Assembly (NCBI GenBank): GCA_903855995.1
Contig: CAIOAN010000003.1
Coordinates: 118,161 to 182,160, forward strand
Direction: 5' to 3'
Length of the DNA: 64,000 nt
From: an uncultured Opitutia bacterium
GTDB lineage: Bacteria; Verrucomicrobiota; Verrucomicrobiia; Opitutales; UBA953
Shown: positions 35,919-44,564 of the stretch, in pieces
Layout: each line of letters begins with the position of its first letter
How positions within the stretch are numbered: position 1 is the first letter of the stretch
Notes under the pieces: generated by a model
The model's database searches: none
The model's input: only the letters and a program-made list of their open reading frames with translations
Told to the model about the DNA's origin: nothing
Translations under genes and position numbers: made by a program

Positions 35919-36638
35919 ATGCGACGCACGCTTTTCGGTCTGCTTTGTTGCTCGGTTGTGCTGATTTCCCGGGCCGCGACCGGCCCCGCCGAGATCCTCA
36001 CCGATAAATCCAGTTCGTCGAAGGTCCTGGCCTTATATCAGAAAACCCTGACGGCGGCACAGAAAGATCCGCCCCCACTTGGCGGGCTCATCTGCATCGG
36101 CAGCTCGCATATGCAGCTGTGGAAGTCGGTGAAGGAGGATCTCGCGCCCCTGACCGTCACCAACTACGGTATTGGCGGCAGTCGCATGACGCAGGCGGCC
36201 GAGCTCTTCATTGATAACCTCGCTATCCCGTTCAAGCCGCGTGCGGTGATCCTCTATGAGGGCAGCAACGACATCAACGCCGGCACCAAGCCCGAGACCG
36301 TCCTCGCGAACTTCCAGAAGATCCACCGCAAGCTGCACGCCGCCTTGCCCCAGGCGCGTCTCTATGTCCTCAGCCTGGTCCCCAGTCCGGGCAAACGTTT
36401 CGAGAAGATCGGCGATCTGCGTAAGACGAACGAACTCCTCGCCAAGGAGTGCGCCACCCAGCCGTGGATGAAGTTCATCGACGTCACCGAGCCGCTCATC
36501 GGCGCCGACGGCAAGCCGAAGGAAGAACTCTTCAAGCCCGGTGACATCCACATGCTGCCCGCCGGCTACGTCGTCTGGAAATCTGTCATCGCCCCGATTA
36601 TCGTCCCCGCCGAGACGCCGTTCGAGCATGTCAAATAG
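35919..36638 (+). CDS. Secreted SGNH/GDSL hydrolase
   Basis: A 239-residue exported esterase or acetylhydrolase. The signal peptide is LFGLLCCSVVLISRAA. Block I is LICIGSSHMQLWKSV with the nucleophile Ser; block II has YGIGGSRM (Gly); block III EGSNDIN (Asn); block V DIHMLPAGY (Asp-His). All four SGNH residues are present. It has the same motif pattern as the protein at 51554-52261 (GASTLRMWKNV, GFGGSYTTEVL, GGNDVNAGD), so the two look like paralogues. The start chosen is ATG 35919 after GGGAG; a GTG at 35910 overlaps the sulfatase stop. It probably removes acetyl groups from glycans together with the sulfatase upstream. Confidence 0.85.
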   Translation: MRRTLFGLLCCSVVLISRAATGPAEILTDKSSSSKVLALYQKTLTAAQKDPPPLGGLICIGSSHMQLWKSVKEDLAPLTVTNYGIGGSRMTQAAELFIDNLAIPFKPRAVILYEGSNDINAGTKPETVLANFQKIHRKLHAALPQARLYVLSLVPSPGKRFEKIGDLRKTNELLAKECATQPWMKFIDVTEPLIGADGKPKEELFKPGDIHMLPAGYVVWKSVIAPIIVPAETPFEHVK

Positions 36639-36882
36639 CCACCCTTCGGATTATAAACGCAATCTCCGTCGGGAGATCGCCGGCTACTTCATCGTCGTCC
36701 TCTGCGCCTTGCCGGTCCGCTTCTGGATCTACTCGGCCGCCAAAGAGCAGGACAGCTGGCTGGCCTTCTTGGCCAATCGGAGCTTCGCCTATTGTACGGT
36801 CGGTCTCATCGGCGCTGTCGCCGTGTCCAAGCTGCGCCTCCGCTACAAACTCGCCCTGACCTTCTTCCTGGTGGCAATTTGA
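36628..36882 (+). CDS. Small two-helix membrane protein
   Basis: An 84-residue protein. Two hydrophobic helices are visible (YFIVVLCALPVRFWIY and AYCTVGLIGAVAVSKL), with a basic N-terminus and a third hydrophobic tail (LALTFFLVAI). The ATG at 36628 overlaps the preceding SGNH gene by 11 bp in another frame, an arrangement typical of a real downstream operon gene. No motif or family is recognised. It converges with the RND gene at 36890, leaving 7 bp. It may be a short accessory membrane protein; the length is small, so confidence is moderate. Confidence 0.55.
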   Translation: MSNSHPSDYKRNLRREIAGYFIVVLCALPVRFWIYSAAKEQDSWLAFLANRSFAYCTVGLIGAVAVSKLRLRYKLALTFFLVAI

Positions 36883-36889
36883 GCGGGCG

Positions 36890-39800
36890 TCAGGACGTCT
36901 TTTCTTTGTCCAGTACGGCGTAGACGACGGGCGTCGCGACAAGGGAGAAGAGTACGGACATGCCGAGGGCACCGATGACCGCGATGGCCAGGGGCTTGAG
37001 CATGTCGGAGCCGGTGCCGATGCCATAGGCGAGGGGCAGCATGCCGAAAGCCGCGGCCATCGACGTCATGAGCACAGGTCGGAGTCGGCGACGACCTGAA
37101 GCGACCAAGGCCTCGTTGAGCGTGAGTCCCTCGGTGCGGAGAGCGGCGACACAGTCGAGCATCAGGATTCCGTTCTTGGCGACGATGCCGACGCCGATGA
37201 TCGCCCCGAGAAACGAGACGACATTCAGGGTCACGCCCGTGGTCCAGAGTGCGGTGACGGTACCGAAGAGGGCGAGAATCGCGCCAGCGACGATGGCGAC
37301 GGGGCCTTGGAAGGTTCGGAACTCGATAAGCAGTACGGTGAACACCAGCACGATGGCCAAGGCCAGCACGACCATCAGGCGGGCAAAAGATTCCTGCTGT
37401 TGTTGATAGAGGCCGCCGTATTCGATCATACCGGCTGGCAGTCCGGATTCCTTAGCGACCTTGGCCGTGATTTCGTTCATCGCGCTGCCCAGATCGCGCC
37501 CCTCCAGACGCGCAGTCACGGCGATGGATTGGCGGAGATCTTCGCGCCGTAGCTCCATTTGGCCAGCCTGGGTATCTAGGTCGGCGACCTGGGCGAGTTT
37601 GATAATCGCTCCGCTGACCGTGCGTAGCGGTAATTCAAGCAACGTTGCCTTGAGGCGGGTGGCTTGAGTATCTGCCTTGATGCGGATGGCCACGGTGCGG
37701 TCTCCTTCTTGGATTGCGCTGGCCGTGTCGCCGATTGTCGCCGAGCGGACGGCGGTCGCGATGTCGGTGGTGCTGAGGCCGGCCCGGCGGGCTTCGGCGG
37801 CTTTCACCCGCAGGCGGAGCGAAGGCCCTGTGTAGTTCGTCCCATCATTGGTATCGACGACGCCCGGGATGCCTTTCAGGAGTTTCTCGATGGCGGGTCC
37901 GTTGCGCTCCAGTACGGCAACGTCGGGCGAGAAGATTTTCACTTCGATGGGCTTGGGCGACCAGGTGAGGTCGCCGATCAAGTCGCCGAGGATGCCATGG
38001 AGATCCCAGTCGACGCCCGGGGCGATTTCGTGGGCCTTGGCCCGGATTTCGTTGAGGACTTCGTCTGTCGATCGTTTGCGGTCATCGCGCAGTTTCACCA
38101 AGAAATCCCCCGTATTGGGTTCCGCGATAGCAAGCGCGAGTCTTGCGCCGGTGCGGCGGGAATAGCCCTCCACTTCCGGCGTGGCCTGGAGGACTTTTTC
38201 CAGTGCGCGGAGCTGTCGGTCAGTTTCGGAAAGGCTGGTGCCCGATGGCGTGAAATAATCGACGACAAAACCGCCCTCATCCATTTCCGGGAGGAAGTCG
38301 GTCTGCAGTCGATTATATATGAACGCCGTGGCGATAAGCACGAGTCCGCAGACGGCAAGCGTCCAGCCCTTGCTGAGTAAGGCCAGGCGGACGACGCGAT
38401 CGTAAAGTCGAACCAGTCGCCCGAGCAGGCCGGAGGTTTCGTCATGAGTCGCATCCGCCTTCGGTGGGCGGATGAACCAGCCCGCCAAGGCCGGGGTGAG
38501 GGTGAGTGCGAGCAACAGGGAGGTGAGTAAGGCCGAGACCATCGTCAGCGCCAGCGCGCGGAAGAAGACGCCCGTGAGGCCGTCGAGAAAAGCCAGCGGG
38601 ATGAAGACGACCACGGGCGTGAGTGTCGATCCGACCAGCGGAGCGATGATGTCACCGAGGCCGTCGCGAATGGCCTGCAGGCGATCGCCGCCCTTGAGAA
38701 TGCGCGCGTGGATGGATTCGACGACGACGATGGCATCATCGATGACCAAGCCGATCGCGGCGGCGATGCCGCCCAGGGTCATGAGATTGAAGCTCATTCC
38801 AAGCAGGTGCATGACGACCAGGGTCATGAGCACTGCGACAGGGATGACCGTCACGGCGGTGAGCGTAGTCCCCCAGTTGCGTAGGAAAAGAAAGATGATG
38901 ACGACGGAGAGAATTAGGCCGAAGACGATGGACTCCCAGACTCCCCCGACGGACGAGCGCACCAGGACGGATTGGTCGTAGTAGAAATCGAGATGCGTGT
39001 CGGCGGGCAGGATAGCGCGTAGCTGGTTGATCTCGGTGCGCAGTCCGTCCGCGATGTCCAGCGTGCTTCCGTCGGGCTGGCTGCGCACATTGAGCAGCAC
39101 GGCGTTCACGCCCTGGGCGGTCACGACGTTGTAGATGGGCTCAGGCCCGCGCGTGACATGTGCGAAATCACGAATGCGGATCGGCCGACCGCCGGGGGCG
39201 GCGACGGGGAGGTCGGCAATCTGCTCGGCGTCCTTAAGGCGTCCGTCCACGAGTGTGAGATAGAGCATGTGGTCTTCTTCATGCAGGCCGGCGGACGATA
39301 CCAAGTTACCCGCATTGAGGGCCGCGGAGACATCGGCAAAGCTCAGCCCAGCGGCGGTGAGGCGAATGGGGTCGATGATGACCTGGAATTCGGGGGCGCG
39401 GCCGCCGACGATGTCCACGCGCGCCACTCCGGGAATGCGCAGGAAGCGTGGCTTGATGTCATAACGTGCGATTTCCCAGAGCGCCGTGATGTCACGGGTC
39501 GAACTGGTGAGGCTGACGCCTGTGATGGGGAAGGCTGTAAAGGTGAGTCGCCAGACATTGGTGGTGGCGGAAGTCGGCAGGGTGGCGCGGATCTGCGACA
39601 GGCGGCTATTGACGTAAAGTTCGGCTTGTTCCATCGGCGTCTTCCAATCGAAGAACACATTAATCTCGGCTGAGCCTCGACCCGTCGAGGAGCGGACCGA
39701 AACTGCCCCCGGGATATCTTTCATCGTTTCCTCGATGGGGCGCGTGATGGTCGCCATCATCTCGTCGGCCGGCATCACGCCGTTGTCGACCAGGATGACG

Positions 39801-39961
39801 CAGCGCGGGAAGTCGGTCTTGGGGAAGACCGACGACGGCATGTGCCGGGCCGCATACAGGCCGGCTAGGCAGAGGGCCGCCGTGATAAAGACGATGGCCA
39901 AAGCATGTCGCACGGCGAAGCGTCCGATCGCCGATCCTTCTTCTCCGGGGTAGCTACTCAT
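36890..39961 (-). CDS. RND efflux pump, second system
   Basis: A 1023-residue inner-membrane pump. N-terminal AVRHALAIVFITAALCLAG precedes a first periplasmic loop with VPFP-like VFPKTDFPRCVI. The TM4 motif IGLVIDDAIVVVESI contains the proton-relay Asp pair, more like the hydrophobe/drug class than the CzcA metal class, whose motif has DxxIVD. The second half repeats the layout (GIVAKNGILMLDCVAAL). Together with the adaptor and the CzcC-like channel upstream it forms a compact operon on the - strand: channel, adaptor, pump, with 4-bp overlap or 6-bp gap. The substrate is unknown. Confidence 0.93.
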   Translation of the reverse strand: MSSYPGEEGSAIGRFAVRHALAIVFITAALCLAGLYAARHMPSSVFPKTDFPRCVILVDNGVMPADEMMATITRPIEETMKDIPGAVSVRSSTGRGSAEINVFFDWKTPMEQAELYVNSRLSQIRATLPTSATTNVWRLTFTAFPITGVSLTSSTRDITALWEIARYDIKPRFLRIPGVARVDIVGGRAPEFQVIIDPIRLTAAGLSFADVSAALNAGNLVSSAGLHEEDHMLYLTLVDGRLKDAEQIADLPVAAPGGRPIRIRDFAHVTRGPEPIYNVVTAQGVNAVLLNVRSQPDGSTLDIADGLRTEINQLRAILPADTHLDFYYDQSVLVRSSVGGVWESIVFGLILSVVIIFLFLRNWGTTLTAVTVIPVAVLMTLVVMHLLGMSFNLMTLGGIAAAIGLVIDDAIVVVESIHARILKGGDRLQAIRDGLGDIIAPLVGSTLTPVVVFIPLAFLDGLTGVFFRALALTMVSALLTSLLLALTLTPALAGWFIRPPKADATHDETSGLLGRLVRLYDRVVRLALLSKGWTLAVCGLVLIATAFIYNRLQTDFLPEMDEGGFVVDYFTPSGTSLSETDRQLRALEKVLQATPEVEGYSRRTGARLALAIAEPNTGDFLVKLRDDRKRSTDEVLNEIRAKAHEIAPGVDWDLHGILGDLIGDLTWSPKPIEVKIFSPDVAVLERNGPAIEKLLKGIPGVVDTNDGTNYTGPSLRLRVKAAEARRAGLSTTDIATAVRSATIGDTASAIQEGDRTVAIRIKADTQATRLKATLLELPLRTVSGAIIKLAQVADLDTQAGQMELRREDLRQSIAVTARLEGRDLGSAMNEITAKVAKESGLPAGMIEYGGLYQQQQESFARLMVVLALAIVLVFTVLLIEFRTFQGPVAIVAGAILALFGTVTALWTTGVTLNVVSFLGAIIGVGIVAKNGILMLDCVAALRTEGLTLNEALVASGRRRLRPVLMTSMAAAFGMLPLAYGIGTGSDMLKPLAIAVIGALGMSVLFSLVATPVVYAVLDKEKTS

Positions 39962-39967
39962 GGCGGC

Positions 39968-41005
39968 TTAGCGGGCGAGGATGTTGACTTTGGTTTCCTT
40001 TGGCAGGCCGTAGGCACCGGTGGTCACGACGTCGGCGCCTTCGGTGATGCCTTCGCCGAAAACCTCGATGAGTCCGCGGTCGCTCAGTCCGGTCTTCACT
40101 GGTTTCTGCTTCGCGACACCGCCGACGACGACGGAGATCGTCTCCTGTTCGTCGGCCTTGATCACCGATTCCACCGGCACCGCGAGGCAGCCTTCCTTGG
40201 AGGAAGTGACGATGCGGACGAGGACCAATTGGCCGGGTCGCCCGGCTTCGGCGCCTAGGCTTACTCGGATTGTCACGCTATCGCTATCCTTGGCGATCAG
40301 CGGGGAGAGAGAGAGGACCTTGCCCTGGGAGAAGGGTTTTTCCGACTCACCGAGCTTGGCAAAGACGAAGGCCTCGACCCCGGAGCGGAGTAGGGCCGCA
40401 TCAGCGGAAGCGATCTGTGCGGTGACGATGAGATCGGCCGGGTTGACGATTTCCGCGACATCCTTGCCGAGATCGAGCCATTCACCTGGACGGACCGCGA
40501 GGCGGCCGACGACACCAGCGAGTGGCGCCCGGATGCTGAGCTGGGTCTGGGCGAGTTCTGCCGTGGCGAGGTCGCCTTGCGCGAGGGCGAGCGCCGCGGC
40601 CGCTTCGAGCAGGGAGCGTTCGGAGGTGCCGCCGGCCGACTTCATGGCGAGCTGGCGGGCGTGGGCCTTCTCGGCGGCGGAGACCGAAGCGCGGGCCTTG
40701 GCTACGGCCGCGTCGGCGGCGCGCGCGTCCAGTTGGACAAGTAGGTCACCCTTAGCGACCTTGGCGCCTTCCGCGACCAGCACCTTCTGGACGAGGCCCG
40801 CCGAGGCGGCCGCGAGGCGGGCTCCTCCGGTCGGGGAGGTTTCGATTGTTCCGTAGCCGCTTGCGTAGGCATGCAGCGTCGTCTTGACGATCTTCGTCAC
40901 CTGGACGGCGACATTTGTCTCAACCTTTTTTTCATCCTCCGCGTGGAGCGGCGCGAGGAGGATAGTGGCGGCAATCAGGAAGACGGACTTCATGGAGGAG
41001 TTCAT
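39968..41005 (-). CDS. RND adaptor (membrane fusion protein), second system
   Basis: A 345-residue periplasmic adaptor. A signal peptide (SVFLIAATILLAPLHA) is followed by a lipoyl-like half (GLVQKVLVAEGAKVAKGDLLVQLD) and, after an Ala-rich helical hairpin, the matching half (SIRAPLAGVVGRLAVRPGEW). Barrel segments include VTAQIASADAALLRSGVEAF. The C-terminus GAYGLPKETKVNIL is typical of adaptors. It is shorter than the first adaptor. The ATG at 41005 overlaps the stop of the channel gene (ATGA), showing coupling; ATG 40993 is an alternative. The pump gene follows after 6 bp. Confidence 0.9.
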   Translation of the reverse strand: MNSSMKSVFLIAATILLAPLHAEDEKKVETNVAVQVTKIVKTTLHAYASGYGTIETSPTGGARLAAASAGLVQKVLVAEGAKVAKGDLLVQLDARAADAAVAKARASVSAAEKAHARQLAMKSAGGTSERSLLEAAAALALAQGDLATAELAQTQLSIRAPLAGVVGRLAVRPGEWLDLGKDVAEIVNPADLIVTAQIASADAALLRSGVEAFVFAKLGESEKPFSQGKVLSLSPLIAKDSDSVTIRVSLGAEAGRPGQLVLVRIVTSSKEGCLAVPVESVIKADEQETISVVVGGVAKQKPVKTGLSDRGLIEVFGEGITEGADVVTTGAYGLPKETKVNILAR

Positions 41006-42408
41006 TTTATGTTAGAAAGTTCGGAAGGAATGGCGGCCTGTTCGAAGTTCATCAGGCGAAGCGGGCGTTGCACGGCCATCTCCAGCGCGGCGAGGGCTTG
41101 TTCGGTGCGTTGCCGGGCGGCTTGCGCGGCGATGAGGGAGTCGGCTTGGTCGATGAGCAGGCGGGCGGACTCCAGGGCCGAGATTTCGCCGGTCTTCTTC
41201 TGGGCGGCGAGGTGCTTGGCGGAGACGGCGAGATCCGTCTCCATGCGCACAAGCGTGATCAGGTCCGCCGCGGCGGCGGTGTATCCGGCGCAGGCCTGTT
41301 CGACTTCCGCGAGCACGTGGAGTTGCAGGGATTCGAACTTGGCGGCCAGGGCGCTGCGCTTGGCTTGGGCGCCCGCGATGGCCCCGGCGTTGCGATTGAA
41401 CAGCGGCAGGTTGATATCCAGGCCCAGTGACCACTTGCCTTCGCCTTGGTCGAGCTGATAGCCCGGCCCGACGGAGATATCGGGGTACTGGCGGGCGATT
41501 TCCACCTGCAGGTCCGCTTGGGCGGCGTCGTATTCCGCCAGCGCGGCGAGGACGTCGGCCCGGTGTTGGGCCGCCCAGAGCCGCGCCTGGCTGGCTTGCG
41601 GTGCGCGGGCGAAGTTCCCCAGGCCGCGGAATGAGATATTTATATTTCTTAGGGCGGACAGGGGCACACCGATGCTTTCGGCGAGCTTGGCGCGGGCGGC
41701 GAGGCGGGAGCGTTCGGCGTCGCGGGCGGAAAGTTCGGTGCGATCGAGGAGTAGGCGGGCTTGGGCGGATTCCGCGGCGGAAATCTCGCCGGCGTTGCTT
41801 TGCGCGGCGAGGGCCTGACGGGCCTCGCCGATGGTGGGCCGGAGGGTCTGCCAGATCTCGGCGGCGTTGTCAGCGGCGTGCAACTCGGCGAGGGCTAGGC
41901 GGACGGAAGCGCGGGCGTTCCAGGCGGCGGCGGTCAATCGGAACCTTGCGGCGGTTTGGCGCTTTTCAGCGCCCACGGCGCGGTGCGCTCGCTGGCCGGA
42001 CACGTCGATTGGAATCGTCAAGGTGTAGCCAAGAATCCATGGAGTCTGGCCGGGGGCGGCGTCCACGTTGTAACCCGGCGAAAGGTTGATGGAGGGATTC
42101 GGCCATTCCGCGGCACTGGCGGTATCGCCCTTGGCTCCGGCAAGTTCGGCCCGGGCGACTGCAAGGTCGGGGTTGAAGAAGAGCGCGGTGAGTGTGAATC
42201 GGTCCAGGTTCCAATCATCTTGGGCTTTGAGTCCATGGGCGGAGATGAATTTCGTGAGGCCCGCATCGGCGAGACTGCGCGTCTCGAGGGTCGCAGCTGA
42301 CGAGGCGGGCTGGATGTCCTTGGCCACATAGGACTCGCACCCTCCGAGCATGAAGGACAGTAGGGCACATGACAGAAGATGACGGGCTCTCCGAGCGGCG
42401 GGACTCAT
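41002..42408 (-). CDS. Outer-membrane efflux channel, TolC/CzcC-like
   Basis: A 468-residue outer-membrane factor. A signal peptide ends in the lipobox LGGC, so it is probably lipidated. The family segments are FNPDLAVARAELAGAKGDTASAAEWPNPSI (first repeat) and IARQYPDISVGPGYQLDQGEGKWSLGLDINLPLFNRN (second repeat), the latter typical of CzcC-type channels. The two repeats each contain long Ala-rich helices. It heads the operon on the - strand, downstream of tRNA-Ser and a 159-bp gap with a possible structured leader, so expression may be controlled there. Confidence 0.9.
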   Translation of the reverse strand: MSPAARRARHLLSCALLSFMLGGCESYVAKDIQPASSAATLETRSLADAGLTKFISAHGLKAQDDWNLDRFTLTALFFNPDLAVARAELAGAKGDTASAAEWPNPSINLSPGYNVDAAPGQTPWILGYTLTIPIDVSGQRAHRAVGAEKRQTAARFRLTAAAWNARASVRLALAELHAADNAAEIWQTLRPTIGEARQALAAQSNAGEISAAESAQARLLLDRTELSARDAERSRLAARAKLAESIGVPLSALRNINISFRGLGNFARAPQASQARLWAAQHRADVLAALAEYDAAQADLQVEIARQYPDISVGPGYQLDQGEGKWSLGLDINLPLFNRNAGAIAGAQAKRSALAAKFESLQLHVLAEVEQACAGYTAAAADLITLVRMETDLAVSAKHLAAQKKTGEISALESARLLIDQADSLIAAQAARQRTEQALAALEMAVQRPLRLMNFEQAAIPSELSNIK

Positions 42409-42435
42409 GGGGGGTGTCTTACCTAACGCTTTACT

Positions 42436-42544
42436 CTGACCGGTCGCAAATGTTCTTCGCCTCCAGGTCGCGGTCAGTTCACCGGCCCCGGGTTCTCATC
42501 CCTCCGGTGGGCTAAAACGGGCCTAACAAGCTTACCGTTAAGGC
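42436..42544 (-). promoter_or_regulatory. Possible structured mRNA leader of the second RND operon
   Basis: Three hairpins lie in the 159-bp gap between tRNA-Ser and the CzcC-like gene. In + coordinates they are 42436-42442 paired with 42471-42477 (7 bp, enclosing a smaller hairpin), 42480-42485 with 42504-42509 (6 bp, with an inner 3-bp stem), and 42521-42527 with 42537-42544 (7 bp with one bulge). In the - strand transcript they would form a compact leader ending 28 bases before the start codon. No riboswitch class I recall fits. No terminator or Shine-Dalgarno sequence is visible. Confidence 0.4.
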
Positions 42545-42567
42545 AAGTCTGTCGGCTAAGTCCTAGC

Positions 42568-42655
<88 letters not shown>

Positions 42656-42724
42656 TTTGTTACCAGCTAGAAGGTGCATCAAAGGGAGGGCGGGGGGTGG
42701 GTCAAGGGAGAAGAAAATGCATAA

Positions 42725-42862
42725 TTAGAGGGCCTGAGGCCCAGACGCTCGGAGGTACAGACAACATAAGGCCAAGGAGCTGGGAGGCTCATAGGCATGG
42801 TATGACCGCAGGCGTTCCGGCCTTTTCTGGTCAACCGAGCCTCTGGGCCTCCGAGCCTCTAA
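42725..42862. repeat. Imperfect 28-bp inverted repeat around an 82-bp spacer
   Basis: Arms 42725-42752 and 42835-42862 match at 24 of 28 positions when one is reverse-complemented. The right arm ends 6 bases before the glnS stop codon (42869). The rest of the 213-bp gap between glnS and tRNA-Ser is GA-rich and holds no ORF. It could be a 3'-end hairpin of the glnS transcript or a small mobile-like remnant; the arm identity suggests a hairpin more than a gene. Confidence 0.45.
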
Positions 42863-42868
42863 CGACGG

Positions 42869-44557
42869 TCACTTCGCCACGGCCTTCGCCCAGGAATCCT
42901 TGAGGCCGACGGTGCGGTTGAAGACGGGCTTGCCGGGCTGGGAGTCCTTGGCGTCGGCGCAGAAGTAGCCGGTGCGTTCGAACTGCACGCGGGTGCTCGG
43001 CGCGAGGGCGAGGAGGGCGGGTTCGACGAAGCCACGGATGGTCTTGAGCGAGCCGGGATTGAGGAGGGTGCGCCAGTCGGTACCTTCGGGAATGTCGTTC
43101 AGGTCCTCGTGCGCGAAGAGGCGGTCGTAGAGGCGGACCTCGACGTCGCCGGCGTGTTTTTCGGAGACCCAATGGATGGTGCCCTTGACCTTGCGGCCGT
43201 CCGGGGCATCGCCGCCGCGGGTGGCGGGATCGTAGGTACAGGTGACTTCGGTGACGTTGCCGGCGGCGTCCTTCTTGCAGCCGGTGCAGGTCACGAAGTA
43301 GCCCCAGCGGAGGCGGACCTCCTGGCCGGGCGTGAGGCGGAAATATTTCTTCTCCGGGATCTCCATGAAATCGGCGCGCTCGATGAGCAGCGTCTTGGAG
43401 AAGGGCACTTTGCGGGTGCCGGCGGAGGGATCCTCCGGGTTGTTGACGGCGTCGAGCTCGTCGACCTGGCCTTCGGGGTAGTTCTCGATGACGAGGCGGA
43501 CCGGATCCAGCACCGCCATGAAGCGGGAGGAGGACTTGTTGAGGTCGTCGCGGACGGCGTGCTCGAGCAGGGCGACGTCGGAGAGGGAATTATGCTTCGT
43601 GATGCCGATCGTCTCGCAGAACTTGCGGAGTGCGGTGGGCGTGTAGCCGCGGCGGCGCATGCCGGAGATCGTGGGCATGCGGGGGTCGTCCCAGCTCGAC
43701 ACGCGCTTTTCCTGCACGAGCTCGAGCAGGCGGCGCTTGGACATGACAGTGTAGGTCAGGTTGAGGCGGGCGAACTCGATCTGCTGCGGCTTGGCGGGGG
43801 TGTCGAGCGTGCGAAGGAGCCAGTCGTAAAAGGGACGGTGCACCTCAAACTCCAGCGTGCAAATCGAGTGGGTGATGCCTTCGTACGCGTCCTCGAGCGG
43901 GTGGGCGTAGTCGTACATCGGGTAGACACACCACTTATCGCCGGTGTTATGGTGATGGGCCTTGCGGATGCGGTAGATGACCGGGTCGCGCATGTGCATG
44001 TTCGGCGACGCCATGTCGATTTTGGCGCGGAGCACCGCCTTGCCTTCGTCGAACTCGCCGCGGGTCATCTTTTCAAAGGCAGCTAGGTTTTCCGCGACCG
44101 AGGCATCGCGCGTCGGGCTCGGTTTGCCGGCCGTCTTCTCGTCGCCGTGGTATTCGCGGATCTGGTCCTGCGAGAGGAAGCAGACGTAGGCCTTGCTGAG
44201 CTGGATCAGTTTGATTGCATCGGCGTGCATGCGCTCGAAGTAATTCGAAGCCTGGTAGTAGTGCTCGTTCCAGTCGAAGCCCAGCCAGCGGACGTCCTCC
44301 TTGATCGAGTCGACGTATTCGACCTCTTCCTTGGTCGGATTTGTGTCGTCCATGCGGAGGTGGCAGCGCCCCTTGAATTCCAGGGCGAGGCCGAAGTTCA
44401 GGCAGATCGACTTCGCATGGCCTACGTGCAGATAGCCGTTGGGTTCCGGCGGGAAGCGGGTCGCGATGGAGACGTGCTTACCCGAGGCGAGGTCGGCATC
44501 GATGATCTGCTGGATGAAGTGGCGGTGGGCCGCCGGCGCAGGGGTTTCGGAGGACAT
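42869..44557 (-). CDS. glnS: Glutaminyl-tRNA synthetase
   Basis: A 562-residue class I synthetase that charges tRNA-Gln. Diagnostic motifs are [18 protein letters not shown] (HIGH-type motif), [40 protein letters not shown] and the KMSKS-type VMSKRRLL. The C-terminal beta-barrel anticodon-binding domain follows ([24 protein letters not shown]). The ATG at 44557 was chosen; a TTG at 44572 is possible. It lies 7 bp downstream of gltX on the same strand, so the related GluRS and GlnRS genes are tandem. GlnRS in bacteria is a derived branch of this family found in certain phyla. Confidence 0.97.
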   Translation of the reverse strand: MSSETPAPAAHRHFIQQIIDADLASGKHVSIATRFPPEPNGYLHVGHAKSICLNFGLALEFKGRCHLRMDDTNPTKEEVEYVDSIKEDVRWLGFDWNEHYYQASNYFERMHADAIKLIQLSKAYVCFLSQDQIREYHGDEKTAGKPSPTRDASVAENLAAFEKMTRGEFDEGKAVLRAKIDMASPNMHMRDPVIYRIRKAHHHNTGDKWCVYPMYDYAHPLEDAYEGITHSICTLEFEVHRPFYDWLLRTLDTPAKPQQIEFARLNLTYTVMSKRRLLELVQEKRVSSWDDPRMPTISGMRRRGYTPTALRKFCETIGITKHNSLSDVALLEHAVRDDLNKSSSRFMAVLDPVRLVIENYPEGQVDELDAVNNPEDPSAGTRKVPFSKTLLIERADFMEIPEKKYFRLTPGQEVRLRWGYFVTCTGCKKDAAGNVTEVTCTYDPATRGGDAPDGRKVKGTIHWVSEKHAGDVEVRLYDRLFAHEDLNDIPEGTDWRTLLNPGSLKTIRGFVEPALLALAPSTRVQFERTGYFCADAKDSQPGKPVFNRTVGLKDSWAKAVAK

Positions 44558-44564
44558 GGATGGA

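Noticed and set aside
36890..42408. CzcCBA-type heavy-metal pump
   Set aside because: The channel looks CzcC-like, but the pump's TM4 motif (IGLVIDDAIVVVES) is of the drug/hydrophobe type, so a metal substrate is not supported.
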